A stretch of DNA of 64,000 nt from Lobosporangium transversale (GCF_002105155.1 NW_019028980.1:496001-560000); one strand, 5' to 3'. Shown: positions 49,417 to 62,949, counted from the stretch's first letter. Notes: generated by a model not told the origin, from the sequence alone. Program-made: numbers and translations.

Positions 49417-49714
49417 TGAAGACAAACGAGAGCGTTATGCTGGCGTGGTGTACTTGTACTAAACTATGCTATATGGAGTATATACGTGGCCTGGGAACGG
49501 GTGAACAGGAGGTATGGATGTGCGTTGTATTGTGGTTTCTGAGAAAGAAAGAAAAAGAGAGAAAGTCGTGGATTGAAAATAAAAAATAAAATCCCGACGC
49601 ATGTGGCCCTTTGTCAATTTCTCTCACTAATCATGAATTCATTTGTGTGTCTTTTATGTCTGTTTTACATCCGCTCTAATTTCTTTTTTTACGTTTTCAA
49701 GGAGTTGTCCTATT

Positions 49715-52700
49715 TCAAAAGAAATTGAACTTGCTCAGGCTCCTAGAATGGCGCAACTTGTTTGGTTCGGTCCCAACGGATTTAGTGTACAATTCCTCAT
49801 CATCCAACACATGCGTATCCGTGATCACACGCACAATGGACGGGTCGGGCTGGATCATATATGGCTCTGACTGGCATTGCATCACCGTCGAAATCACCTC
49901 CGTTAGTAAACGGAACTTTTGCCAATGGATCGTTCCATCTTGTCGATTATCTCGATTGCCCTCGCCAATGGACAGTAAATCACCTAAATGGACACCTCTA
50001 CGTTAAGAAAAAAGAAATCAAAAGTAAGCAATGTGTAAAGGAAGGAAGATTAACTTAATACCATATCTCCATCCACATGATGGAAATCTTGGAGTAAAAA
50101 AAAAAAAAAAAAAAACTTACAGATAAGGGATGCAAGGCAGCTTTTGGGTCTTAAGGGCTTGACGATACTCATAAAAACTACGTTCAGAACTCATCAGGTG
50201 CTCTAGCTCTTTAAACGTCCCCCAAACCTCCTTACTCTGTAGTAACTCGCGCGTCTGAACTAAACGGTGGATTGACGATGTGTTCATTGCTCCAATGATG
50301 GCCATCGTCGTGTTGAAGTTCCCCATATCACGGAGGATCTATAAAGTAAAAGTGAATAAAGAAAGTAAAATCTCAGTAAAGGCCTGAAGAAGAAACATGG
50401 TTCAGAATAAATTAAGTAAAATAGGATCCTAACCTTGGCAATGTTGATAAATTTCTCCATCATCTTGGCTCGGCTTTTGACTTTGGAAGAAGACAAGATC
50501 ATGGTACCGACCCAAGACGAGATAAAGTTGAAATGGCTAATGCAAGCTTGGAATGCCGTCGAGCCCTTGTTTGTCTTCCAAACTTGCCGAAGCATGTCTC
50601 TAGGCTATTTAACAAAACATGGAAGAAAAATAATGATTTAAATATCGCAATTAAAGAAAGGATTCAAGCTTTCTTTCTTTCCTTCTATCTTTTTTTTTTT
50701 TTTTTTTTTTTGAAGCCAAGGTTGTTTACCTTTAATTTCTTGAACAAACCAAACTCAAGGTAAGTGAGTTGCGCTGCAATAGCTGCATCCTTGATTTCAA
50801 TAAAAGGAGCATTGCTTGAGAATAAATGATCCATAAGAGGCAATGGGCTGATTCTACCCTGTTGGAATGGATGTACAGGATATTCTTCGCTTGCATCTTT
50901 GATATTACTGCTCAGCAGAGCGTTTGGACCCGTATTTACACCTAGAGACTGAAGGGAAACTTGCGCTTGTTGGACAGCCTTTTGCCTATGGGTTTGACTA
51001 CTACTTCGTTTGCCAATAAATGGGATAGACATTATCGACTGCATTGGTTGATGTTGCTGATGATGATATTGGTGATGATGTTGCTGATGATGTTGCTGAT
51101 GATGTTGCTGATGATAATAATGGTGATACTGTTGTTGATGCTGTTGTTGGTATTGTCGCTGTTGTAGAGGCACCAAATCACCTTCTGGAAGGCTTACTGG
51201 AGTGGCTGCGAAAGCAAAAGATCCTGTGTTTGTAGAGCCTAGACACGCTGACGAGGCAGATCCCCGGCGACTAGCAACGAAAGCCTCCATCGTGCATGGG
51301 GATGAAGCGCGCGTATGAACAAGAGAGCCCGTACTGGATCGGCGGTCTCGAGGCAGATGATGGGAAGGTACTACTCGGTAAGACAAGCTATTGTGACAGG
51401 TGTTGCGGTTATTCCGAGCAATGGAGTGGGTATAGCTGGTGCCATTATTTAACGTAATTGGGGAGGTGATCTGAGCAGCCGCTGCAGAAAATGAAAGCGA
51501 AAAGGGAGACACAGCAACGCTTTCCATATTCAACAACTGACTACTCTTACTGTTCTCTGGGAGAGCATCTTCATCAAACTGGCCCCACTCTCGGTCTTCA
51601 TCTATTTCAAGCTCGCTAGGAGGTGCTGTACTACCAGCCGTAGCCATTCCTGAAGCCAATCCTATTGTTGATGCTGCAGCCGCAGATGCTACATCATAAA
51701 GATTAGGGCCAGAGCCTTCGTCACAAACAGAAGAAGGTTCTGAGCAAGTGGCCATTCCACCGCCGACGCCAACTGTGCTAGATGGCTCAGAGACGGACGA
51801 ACTCCTTGAATCCGATGATGATGGCACACTGCGTCTTTGTCCACATCCTTGTTCTTGAAAGTAAAATTGATGGTCACCATTTGGCCAGCGCCAGGCGTTA
51901 AAGTAATGGATCGATGACAGAGGGAGCAACTTGATATAAATCTCTGTCAAGCATGGGAACAATGCTACGCGCCCCTGCAGAAATGATATAACACATTGTC
52001 GCGTTTGGTGATGAACCAAATCATTAGGATGGTCCTTGAGCCAATAGTAAAGGCATGCACAAATCCTAATACATCAATAGGTGTTTCATTTTTAGGAAGT
52101 GAAAAAAGACCTCAGGATGCAGCGCTCACTCCATGACACTGGCGCGAATATGGTATCTGAGAGCCTTTTCTTACCTTAATCGCGTGTTTTTGGTTTCTTC
52201 GTCATCTTCATCCGGAAATTCACCCAATTTCTCGAACCGCTCGATGAATTTCTCCAAAAGTTCACGGGGCTTAAGGAATTTGCGATAAATCATCAGAAAG
52301 GCCTTGGTCTTTGCAATTTGCTCTATGAAAGAAAAAAAAGTCGTCAAGAAAAAATGGTATTAAGTTTCTGTCGGCAATGTTAGGGAATAACTCATTGCGC
52401 TTGATAGCTGTCATTGCAGTTCAAACGTCTAGTTCGCTCCAAATCGATGTAGGGTATGCAAAAGAAGGAGACTAAATACAAAGTAAAAAAGCAAAGGGGT
52501 AAAGGGAAACGAAGCGGAGGGAAAGAGCCAGGAGGGGAGAGGAAAGTAAATAGCTGAAGATACAAATTAGAAAAAGGAAGAGAGCAAGGGGGAAAATGAA
52601 GTGCAGAAAATGAATAATGAGATGAGGGTAGTGGCCAAGTTGGTGACTCTTAAGATATGAGGAAGGCGTGTTCCACAGAAATGAAGGAACACATTGAGGT

Positions 52701-55274
52701 CGGCCATATTGCTCTAGATACCACTTTCTCGCATACTTTTCTGCATACATTCGTTTATAGCACGCATAGCATCTGACAGCATGTAAAAGAAATGAGTGTG
52801 ATGAGTAATTTATGTAATTGTTGATAAGGAATGATGGATTGATATGATTATATTGTGAGAAGAAAAAGGGGTAGGAGAGGGAAAACATGCATAAATAGGT
52901 GGAGCTGCTTGGAGCTCTTCCTATCATCTACTAAAATAAGCCCAAGATCCACAATGACAAGGGAGAGTTCAAGTTCCATTGCTGAGCAAAAAAAAAAAGT
53001 GTCGACTTGATACTATTATTTGCCTCAGCATACCAAAATCCACTTGAAAAATAAAATAAGAGTGGGTTGTACACTTACCAAGAGTATTTACATAGTCGGG
53101 GACAGTAAGCTGGTTCACTAGGTCATCTATTGTCACCCCTGGCATAGACTCACTGCACGGCAGCAGCATGGATCATGCAGGTGATTTAAAAGTGAAGGCA
53201 GGGTATTAGTTCTGCATGTTTGTAAATTAGGTTAAGTCTAGTGTAACCACGACAAGACTGATCGGCCCAATAGCAGTTCCCCGACTTTGTCTGTGCACCG
53301 CCCACACCGCATTATTAACAAAAATCACCGACACCCACTTTAAAAATAATGCGTCCTTCAGAGGTTATTTTTAAGGTATCAGATTAAGCATTCCTTATTT
53401 TCATTTCTTGTTTCTTACACAGAGTCCTTGGAGCCACGACGGGAGCGTCCGAAAAAGCCGGGGTCAGAGCTGAGAGATGAACAAATGGGTGGTGATGGAG
53501 GCATCAATGAGCGTTGATTATTATGAAACAATAGACGGTTGGCGCTGTTACTGGGTAGGCTCAACTCTAGGTCACTCGAGCCCACTTCAGAGGACTGTGT
53601 AGCTGATGTTGTTTGTTTGTATAGAGCAGAAACAGGAACAGGAGGTTGGATGTAAGCGTAATGTACATTTGGATGATAAGCATGCTTTTGATCTTGAGTC
53701 TGTGCATTATTACACTGTCCGTTAGCAGTGACCATACCTAGGCCCAGTTCCATACTTTGTATGGCAGCCGACGATGGTGAAGTGGCCGCAGGCATGATCG
53801 GAGTAGTGCCAGCAGTTGAAGTGGCTGTACTAGACAAAAGATCATCGGATTGTGCGATCAAAGGTAAAGTGATAGAGGAAAAAAACAGGGAGTTGGGTGT
53901 TGGAGAAAGAGGTGGGAAGAAAGGCAGTGGAGGGAGTGAGGTAGGTGAGAAAGCGCAAGATGATGAAGAGGGATTTGAGACCCATGGATCAGGTAAAGGG
54001 CTTATTGGCGACACAGGATTTAATCGCGTAGGGACCGATGACTGCTGCTGTTGCTGTGGTTGCTGTTGTGGATATAGATTTTGATAAACTTGTGTTCCTG
54101 CGAATCCTAAAGGACTCAGCTCAGGCGACCGAATCCTGGCAGGAGAGAGTAAGTCGGAGGCAGATTTATTTGAGTATTTGGGACCATTCATGACTGGAAA
54201 TGGAGAGGAGGGTGTGCACGAAGCAGATCGGGTTTGTCGAGGTGAAATCGACTTGATGGAGCTGTCTGATGTGATGATTGGTGGAGATGTCACAACAGCT
54301 AGAGCCACTGGTGTGGGTGAGGAAGCTGAAGAGAAAGATGATGATAAAGGAGTGGATGGTAACGTAGAGATGTTGCAGTCGTTACTATAATGGTTCTGGC
54401 TGTGATTGTTTTGCTGAGTGTTTCCAAAGAGGGAATTGTAGAATCCAGAAGGAGAAAAGAAAGAGGATGAAGATGACAGTGATGAAGTTCCTGTTGATGT
54501 TGAAGCGGAGTTAGAAGTGTGGGTTGAAGCGGAGGTGGGAGGAGGAGTGGAGGGGAATGTTGAAAAAGAAGAGAACAGGGATGTAGACGATGTTGGCGAC
54601 GAAGAGCAGGATGGCTGGGGCAGTTTAGGATCATGAGAAGACATTCCCGATATGCTGTGCTGGCGAACACGATCACTGAAGGAGCTCGGCAACGGCTCAG
54701 ACGGTTGTGGTACGACACTAGTGTCGACTGGAACAGAGCCGGGACTAGCGCCAGTATCAGCATCTAATGGTGTAGTGGGGGTCGATGCGAAGGTAGCCAA
54801 AGTGACAGTTACTGGCGAAGAGAGAGATCGTGTGGGGGGCGCTGGTGCGAATCGTCTTGAGAGAGCAGAGAATGCACCTTTTGTTTTGCCACTTTTGCTA
54901 CTAAATGATTTGGCTCTTTCTTTAATTTTTTTGGAGCTGTTGATGAAGCCTATGCTGAAGCTACGGCCATCCATCTCTGAGACGGGTTCATCGCCCTTGT
55001 CAAAGGGGTGGCACGGCTGGTAGGGGTGACGGGGCTGTTGCTGGGGGATCTGAAGCTGCAAAAGCTGTTGTTCTTCCCCTTGGTCTAAGCCCTGGCATGG
55101 GAAAAAAGTGTGTCTATTTTGTATACCTTCTCGTAGGCTGAGGTCGAGTAGCTGCTGCTCAAGAGCCACGTCCTTTAGTGTGTTCCTGACGAAGTCGCTT
55201 TCCTCGCACCCATGTGAAGAAGACGCACGGGTGTTGTCTGCTGATGCTGCGGGAAGGGGGTTAGCTGTGAACAT
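49715..55274 (-). CDS. Ras guanine-nucleotide exchange factor (CDC25 family, RasGEF_N plus catalytic domain)
   Basis: Exons 53419-55274, 53079-53152, 52175-52322, 50730-52065, 50434-50604, 50121-50338 and 49715-49997 join in phase to about 1361 residues. Residues 1-618 are Ser/Pro/Thr-rich and probably disordered. The first splice (GT|GTAAGA to GTGCAG|T) leads into the RasGEF_N domain: PGVTIDDLVNQLTVPDYVNT, AKTKAFLMIYRKFLKPRELL, LRICACLYYWLKDHPNDL. A linker of about 360 residues with His/Gln runs and an acidic EWGQFDEDALPEN follows. The catalytic domain (about 1107-1350) shows AAQLTYLEFGLFKKLKPRDM, the helix AFQACISHFNFISSWV, GNFNTTMAIIGAMNTSSIHR, and the closing PCIPYLGVHLGDLLSI. Such proteins load GTP onto Ras and control growth, cAMP signalling and morphology. 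A candidate extra exon at 52722-52772 is listed separately. No SH3 or PH domain is recognised. A very CT-rich region lies upstream of the start. Confidence 0.92.
52722..52772 (-). other. Candidate 51-base cassette exon in the RasGEF gene
   Basis: Inside the 756-base intron 52323-53078, an acceptor (GCTGTCAG) and a donor (G|GTATCT) frame 51 bases. They would insert in phase and read DAMRAINECMQKSMRES, a helical segment, between DYVNTL and EQIAKTKAFL of RasGEF_N. Without it the spacing between LT and the FLMIYR motif is already close to that of other RasGEF_N domains, so it may be alternative or spurious. Confidence 0.35.
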
Positions 55275-55908
55275 GATGACTTGTCTGTGGTGGATGCTGA
55301 ACTTTACTGCAGGTTGTGTGTTTTGGCTCTATATGCTTGATTGTGTATGTGTGGTTGAGGGGTTGAGAGAGGGAAAAAAGAATTTAAGGTGTCGATTTAT
55401 GGATGCACTGGGGTAAATACACAAAATATGGATGGAAGAACTAGCTGAAGGGTTGATCTGACCGAAGATATTATTAGCGCGTGATAAACGTGTCGTGTTT
55501 GACGGAGTTGGCGCGTGCACTCCGTGTAAAAATGTGTCACAGGCGAAAAATGCTTAAATGTCGTACTAGAAACGGATGGTGATACGAAACGGAGGGAAAA
55601 TTAACAGAGGCAGGTTGGTTAGTGAAAAATACTGAAGACAAAAAGTATGGTCAATGGATAGGTGTGTGGACGAAGCGATCTGATTACAATCAACTGGTGA
55701 AATGAAAATTACAAAGGAGTAACACGTCTTTTTGCTATGCTTTGAGTAAAACAACAGCAGCCACAAAATATAAAAAAGAAAATAGAGCGAAAGAATGAAG
55801 AGCCATTCAATGATGAATATCGACTTTATAGGATCAAAGACGCGTAATAACGAATTACATTTGTGTCTGGACCACATACAAAGAAATGAGTCGCTCCTCT
55901 TTGCAGAT

Positions 55909-55948
<40 letters not shown>

Positions 55949-58900
55949 CCTCAATGTCGCTTTAAGCAGCAAGAGAGAAGCAGGAGAATACTAAAAAGAA
56001 AAAAAGAAAAAAAGAAAAAAAGAAAAAAAGAAAAAAAAAAAAAAAAAAAAAAAAGGCATGAAAAATTGAATGAAGGAATGATCAAGGAATGTGAATGGCG
56101 AATGTGAATGCGAGCAGAGAAGGAAAAGAATGCATACAGTACTTCACACGCATCCATTATCAGGATATTAGGTTGCTGTATAGAGTATAGCTGATTTTAT
56201 TAGTGTGAATACTAAAAAAAAGCGACGATGGTACAAAGCATAAGGATGGACGGACGTGTCCGCTCTCCATAAAAGATAAGTCATGTTGTAGGCCCAATTG
56301 TGCAATAGTGCATGTATAAAAAATAAAAAAAGAAAAAAAAAGAAAAGAAAAGTGCAAACAACAGTACTCAAGCAGAAGTAACCACAGCAATAAAGACACG
56401 CGAGTTTGCTTATTGCCCAGACAACGAGAGAGTCAATAGAGAGAAGAGAGAGAGGTAAAAGAAGAGGCCGAAACGGAAAAAGAAGGAAGAGGAAAGACAA
56501 AGGAAAGCAGAGGAGGCGAAAGAGAGAAAAGGAAAAGGAAGAAAGGAAGAAGGAAAAAATAAAAAAGTACAAAAGACCGAAGGAAGGAAGCACCGCGCTT
56601 TTTTTTTTTCCTTTTTTCTTTTAACCCTCTGGGTTTTACTATTTACTATTTGTGAGGCTGCCTCGGGGCAAGAGACACCCGTTTTCTAAAGCTCTGATCT
56701 GCTTTGCCACCAAGGGTAATTGATAGTACAAAAAGAAAAGAAATAAAGGAAGGATGGAAGGATGGCACAATGCACCGGAGAAAGAGAAAGCAAAAATTAG
56801 AGATGCAGAGTGGGAAGACAGACAAAAGATAAAAAGAAAGAAAGGAAAAGGGGATCGAAAGAAGGTCCTACATTGGGGGCAGCAAGGAGGAAGGGAGGAA
56901 GGGAAGCAGGGAGAAGTAAGTGAGGAGGGGGTGGGGGGAATATCATCAACAGCCAAAAAAACAAAAGAATCCAAGCATAAGACAGACTATAAGAAGGAAG
57001 ATGGTTGTTGCATGGACTGCATGACATGACACGGCATGGCGCGCGGTATAGTGTAGCATGGAAGGATGGCATTGCATTAGAAGAAGATAGCGATCCAACT
57101 ATGATGGTAAAAAGATCTCCTCGTCCTATCGGGTATCGGGACAACTTGGGATAAGATTGTACACAGACCAAGCCCTCTCACGGACTGTGGATCATTAACA
57201 AGACGCGAGGCACAAGGCCTGAGAACTAAGCACTCAAGCAGAATGGCAGTAAAGCAAAAGGTAAATACAGCATCTCCAATGGAACATGTTGATTGCCAGG
57301 GATAGCGCATAGTTGATTGTTCGTGGGGCCTCCTTACTCCAACAGGCCGGGAGGTGCGTCTGGAGTTGGAAATAGGCAGACAAGGAAGCTTTGGACGCAT
57401 AAAGCGCACAAGGCATAAGCGTCCAGAGGAGCACACACATCACACATACCAAGGGGGTTGACCAATGGCATGAGTCCAACGGAAGAGTGTCGCGTCTCGC
57501 AAAGTTCGTTAACATTCGAACACACGTTCATTTGCTCTGTGATGTATTTCAAATGTAATATGTAATACACATCTAAGCACCTCATTTACCAATAAAAAAT
57601 AAAGAATGTGGATAAAGAAAAGAAAGTTTCTTACTTTGTCGAATCCTGGATGTTCGCTCCTTGTCTCTCCTTGTTTATCTTTTTAGTAAACGGCAATGAT
57701 TAATCAGAATAAACACGATCAATGTCAACATGACATGCAACGGATGAACATTCTGTCACAGACTTTCTCTCCTCTCCCCTCTTTTTTTTTTTTTTTTTTT
57801 TTTTTTTAGTTTCTTATTCTCTTTGGATGCCAACGACCCCCACAGACAAGTCTTTGTTCCCTCAGGTAAAAGGAAGCGATGATACAAGGCCATAGAAAAA
57901 AAAATCAAGTGGGTAAATTATAGAACCGCCCCACCCTGCGGTTTGCTATTTGGCACTGTAAGGAGCGAAACAGGCAGGATGTGTGGAAAGGTGGCATATC
58001 GCTCGGAAGCAGTGGCGCATTCAACTAACCAAACCAAACGAAAAGCATAAAAAAATGCAATATAAACAATAAAGCATGAAAAGAAGGAGAGAGGGCGAAG
58101 AAGAAAGAAATGAGAAGTAGGGAGTAAGCATTGAGGGGAAGAGGGGGCTTTTTTTGTCTTAAAATCCTTAATATTTTTTATTTGAAAGGGATAACAGATA
58201 ACCAATAAATTGAGACATGTCCGCAAGTAATGCCAATTAGTAGTGCAGATAGAAAGCAAAGTAAAGATCGATCAATTTGAGTGGGTTACCGACTCTGTAA
58301 ACTTGTTAAAAAGTTCTGCTTGGTTTATTAGACTGCGCCAAGAAATACATTAGCCGTCATTATTGATCATCTAAGGGAGCATGGGTGGGTAGCAATCCTA
58401 ATCACTCATCTTCAATTAATACGCCGTTTTTTTTTGTCATATTTCCTTGATGAGAGCGGAAAGGGGCCCAATGATAGTTATATTCATACATCTCCAAATT
58501 GTCAAAGGAAATGAAAAGCTTTTCAATTTCATGCAATTTCATTCTCTGATAATCAGCAGTTGAGGTAAAAAGTCTCTTTTGTGCAAGCCCTTGCATGAGG
58601 ATTCAAAGACGAGAAATGGGTAAAGCTCGACAAGGGAAAACAGGGGTAGTGGAACAAAATGTTGTGAGGCCTGTAAAAGGAAAGATGAAAAATCAAAATG
58701 GAGGGTCGCCAATAGCACTTTGATGGCAGCAGCGGTAGGCCTTGGTCAACAAACCGTGACGACGAGACAAGGCAATGGACGGATGATGAGCTTGCTAGCA
58801 AGGCTAGTGGAGCAAAGCACTAGAAGACCAATCCACATTGATTTCGTTTGAAGATTAAAAGCTAATAAAGCTTCAAGGAATGCGATATGATATGATCATT

Positions 58901-59296
58901 GTACTCAAACCTTCCACTTGTTGGATGTACTTGTTTGTAACTCAGAAGATTCGATAATTTTAAATCCACACACCACGCTAATAGTCGAGAAAGAGAAATA
59001 AGAGAAATAGGGGAATGAGGCAGGATGGTACAGCAGAAATATTGAACAGTGATAAAACTTCCCATTGGAACCCTTGAAAATATATGCGCATGCATGTATT
59101 TAATGATAAGAACCAGAAATGAAAGCGAATTTTGTCAGGACGAAAGTCACATTTATTTTTATTTTTATGAAGTCAAACAGATTCTGTTTACTAATTTTTA
59201 GGCAATCACTGTTCGCCCCACATCTCTATGCCTAGACATTGTGGAAGTAAGCATGACTATCACCCCTAGTAAATCGTTCAATACAACATGATAAAT
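55275..59296. other. Intergenic, strand-asymmetric purine-rich DNA
   Basis: About 4 kb between the RasGEF start and the RPN3 stop. It contains long purine-only stretches on the plus strand (56424-56566, 56745-56915), AAAAAG repeats (55992-56053), a T-run (55917-55944) and another at 57782-57807. On the RasGEF coding strand these are CT-rich tracts, typical of fungal promoters and leaders. The frames here are Lys/Arg/Glu- or Phe/Leu/Ser-biased readings of these tracts. A 64-codon frame at 58402-58596 (minus) has normal composition but no recognised family or splice partners. Confidence 0.55.
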
Positions 59297-61404
59297 CTAG
59301 AGTTCATCATGATCTTCGTCCATGTCTTCGTCAGCTTCTGCAATCTCCTGAACCAAAGTTCTCTCCTGATCTCTTGCTGCCTCCACCTCTGCTGCATCCT
59401 GGTTGACAGTTTTAAGAGGAAAGCGCATTGCCTAGTGGGGGTGGGAACGACAGGGCGTGAGAAGGATTACAATATTAAGCGATAAGCGTCTCTTTTTTTT
59501 ACTGTTGCTTAATATATATGCAGTTGTAGGTCATGGACAAGAATGCTTTATGGCATTTTACCTTAACAGAGTCGTTGTGCAGCTTGAGACAGAATGCAAT
59601 TCGTTGATGGAACGCGTGCTGGGGTTCATTTGTTGAGTAGATGTCCACATTTTCTTTGGATCGCATGAAGCCCTTCTCGTGATCGATTGTTGCATCAATG
59701 ACTCCATCACGAATCGATTTGGCGACAATGTACTCTGCGTCTTCCTCGCTATCCAGATGCAGTTTGAGACAAACATCGCGTAATGAGATGCGGGAATATG
59801 AGAGTGAGATCATGCGGATACCGGTCTTGATGACATTGTGACGCAGACGCAGAATCAATGTATAGTTCTTATCCGCATGAAAAGTTGCTGAGTGCGCTGC
59901 AAGCGTCTCCTGGAATTTGTTCAGGTCTCCTACGCGTACAGCCTGTGTAATTTGAAAGTAAGGGATCAGAGCCTTGCGCAGCACTGGTTGTCTGAACAAT
60001 GAGCGCTCAGGGATCTCGCCCATCAACAATTGGACGATAATCAAAAGTTTGTTCGCCTATATATGGGAGTAATTGAAAGATACAAGGTATTAGTGACACT
60101 AAAATAGACAGCCATTGAAAGTGTTAAGATATAGGTACAAGTCAAAGCAGTGGCATTTGCCGGTTACCTCCTGCTGGAATCCTGCGGTGACATTGTTCTG
60201 AGGAGCTTTACGCACGGCTTGCAAAAGGCTTTGGTGGCTCTCAGTGTAGTCAAGCTGGATAGCCTTAATCCTGCCAAGATAGTACATATATCTAGCCAAC
60301 TGGTTATTGGTGGCATTCTCGGGGAAAGTTGTTTTGGAAACAAGCTTGTCTGCCTGATCATAGAGATTGTAGTGGAAGTAGTTGCGCAAGAGTAGATTAA
60401 TTAATGTTGACTGAGTATCATCATCTCTACGAAGAGTGGCCGTGCGTTGGGCGTTTAGCAGCGTGGGGCGAATCTCGGCGAGGCGTCCAGTCACTTCATA
60501 AAATCGCGCATAGTAGAAGTAGACCTTGGCTGCAAGCTGGTCCAGCGATCTTCTATTTAAATCCTGGACGACCTTGACTGTGATGTTTGATAACTCAATA
60601 CCCTAATATCATAATAGACGGAAGCATAGGTATGTAGTTAGGCGAGGGTTGGGTTGAGGGGATAATTTATAATCACCAGAAATATACACATACCTTTTCG
60701 TGCTGGTTCTGGTCCAACAAGTAGATCATCACGAGCAGATGCAGATACACATCTACTTCAGGGGTTTCAAACTTGGTCACTGTAACTTCGTCCTCGGGAG
60801 TGATGCTACCCAAAGCTTCTGATCCAAGATATCCAAGAAGGAGCTTGCGTGCTTCATCATCTGTAGTTAAAGGGAAAAGGAAAGTAAGGGAAGAATGGCT
60901 CGTGGCGTCAGCCCTGCTTCAATCACTAGAGTCTCAGTATATTCCCCATTGGTAATAGTAGATCATTACCTTTTCCATAAGAGCTAGCAATAGTCCTTGC
61001 GAGAACAGCTACAGTAAGGCGCTTGCGTAGAGAGCTAACAGACCTCAATGCACGAATAGCAAAGCGAGCCTCATGAGTCTTAGCTGACTTTGTGAACAGT
61101 ACAAAATGCTGCTTAATATCTATTGTATGAATTTGGAAAGCGATCGTTAAGCAGTGTATATTTTCGGTTTTCAAATCAAGGCTGCCCTTCCTTATCTCGT
61201 CTGGGCATAAGTGATGGGTAGGCTACCTGCAATAGCCAATGCCTCAAGCTCTTTAGCACCAAGGACCTTTTCCTTGGGCGTCTCTGTCGAAGTGGTGGCG
61301 GATTCCTCCATCTCGACGTCCTGGTCGACTGCCTTTACTTTTCCTTTGGTATCTTCCTCCTGATTCTTGTTCAGACGACTTGAGCGGCGTGGTGCTTCAG
61401 ACAT
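59297..61404 (-). CDS. RPN3: 26S proteasome regulatory lid subunit Rpn3 (PSMD3)
   Basis: Exons 61227-61404, 60970-61119, 60694-60860, 60168-60602, 59562-60056 and 59297-59431 join in phase to 519 residues, the usual Rpn3 length. After an acidic N-terminus (about 1-45) come helical repeats with [66 protein letters not shown] and [24 protein letters not shown] domain (about 330-470) carries [40 protein letters not shown] and [19 protein letters not shown]. The C-terminus is [18 protein letters not shown] then a Glu/Asp-rich end. Rpn3 is a PCI subunit of the proteasome lid and pairs with Rpn7/Sem1 in assembly. Its neighbour upstream is the divergent transporter gene about 1 kb away. I did not find a clear PACE (GGTGGCAAA) motif upstream. 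Confidence 0.96.
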
Positions 61405-62430
61405 CTTTTATGTTATTTTCAATAGTCCTGAGACGAATGGTTTGTAATATGAGGGAATTGCGAAAAGTGAGAGAAGGTATATGTTAAAATAATGGGAATG
61501 AGGAATGGGTAATGAGTCGCATACGCGTCGCGACTTAGTGTATCGGTAGCTGAAATTACGCTGCTTTCAATGGCGTCACCTTTGGGTCTCGTGATATTAG
61601 AGAGAATATTCAATTTCATCCTTGAAAAGCACGTCTATCAGACATTTCTATACAAATATCGCTTTTAACAATGGATGGTGGATGCGATAGAAGTTGATCT
61701 CCTACTGGATCTGGTATATATACAATTGTCCAACGTTGATTATTTTGGATTTTAAAGATACAATGCAAAGTGTGGCAGAATGTTACTTAGAGTCCTAGGC
61801 TTTTCAATATTTTAAACGCTCAGAAGAAAACATTGCCAACAAATTCTTAGCTTGCAATAAATATGCTGCTTCATTGTATTGGTATGCTTTATTGCATGTT
61901 CTCATTCAAATAAAGAGCTACTATCTTTGATGAGGTTTGAGCTTAGTCCTATTATATTTGTTGATTTTTGTCCGCCCATCACTCTTTAGCCAACCTCCAC
62001 CTTAAAAGATCGAGCTTCGGTTAGGAAAAAAAAAGAAAGTAAGCTGAATTGAACTAATAACAATACCAATTAGTATACGCCTTTGCGGATGTAAAGCATT
62101 TATTAGAAGACATATTAAAGCGGACTAACTCCTGCATAAGCATGATAAGTATTTGTACTTCAACGCTTTATAAGTTCCAATCCAATACATCTACTCGTCG
62201 TGATATAGCCTCGTCATCGCCTGTAGTTCGAAACGCATGTTGACGACCACTTATTAATAAAGCCGATTCGCGTATCGAATTGATGGGATGAACGGTTTCA
62301 ACATTATCGCGCGAAGGGAGAGGTGCAAGATAGTAAAAATACTCAATAGAGAGAAGGAGAGATAGGAAATATTTTAAAATATATATTTTTCCTTGCATTG
62401 ATTATCACCATTTCATCATTTTCAATTTCA
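61405..62430. other. Shared upstream region of RPN3 and the transporter
   Basis: About 1 kb between divergent starts, without the long homopolymers found elsewhere. It presumably holds both promoters. A 66-codon frame at 61419-61619 (minus) lies directly upstream of RPN3, ends before its ATG and is probably leader or promoter sequence. Nothing else is recognised. Confidence 0.6.
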
Positions 62431-62918
62431 ATGCGACCGTCATCTACATCCCATTGTACAGACGTTGGAGTCCTGAGCCTGCTGCAGGCCATTCCATGTC
62501 GTTACTGGATTATATTGCTCTGTGGATTCGGACTGATGATCTCTTATGCAGGCATGTTCACCAAAGAATGAAAATAAAGGATATGACGAACGTGCACAAG
62601 TTCTAATAAAATGACGCATCCAATGTTCCAAATGTCTGTTGTTCTCTCTCACGGATAGATCGGTCAAATATGGCTGTAGCAATTGTGGCTATTGCACGCG
62701 AGTATGGCTACACAAAACCTCAACAAGGTCTCATCTTAGCCGCGTTCTTTTTAGGATACATTTCAACACCCATCCTTGGAGGCACATTGGCAGATCGTTA
62801 TGGCGGCAAGTCTGTCCTTGCCATTGGTATGAATGCCATCAAGTCCTATCTATCTATTTTTATACACTCTCTGCACTGAACCCTTTCAGGAGTGAGGGTT
62901 TTAGAGATATAAGTTTTA

Positions 62919-62949
<31 letters not shown>

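Noticed and set aside
53728-54084. 118-codon plus-strand frame ending in a Cys run
   Set aside because: Antisense of the Ser/Pro/Gln-rich RasGEF first exon; the Cys run is the complement of Gln codons.
56168-56593. 141-codon minus-strand Phe/Leu/Ser frame that looks membrane-like
   Set aside because: Translation of a purine/pyrimidine-asymmetric tract; hydrophobicity is a composition artefact.
58402-58596. 64-codon minus-strand frame of normal composition
   Set aside because: Could be a fossil or terminal exon, but no upstream exon, family or promoter could be supported.
61419-61619. 66-codon frame directly upstream of RPN3 as an extra first exon or upstream gene
   Set aside because: RPN3 already has a proper acidic N-terminus with its own ATG; no donor/acceptor pair joins the two.
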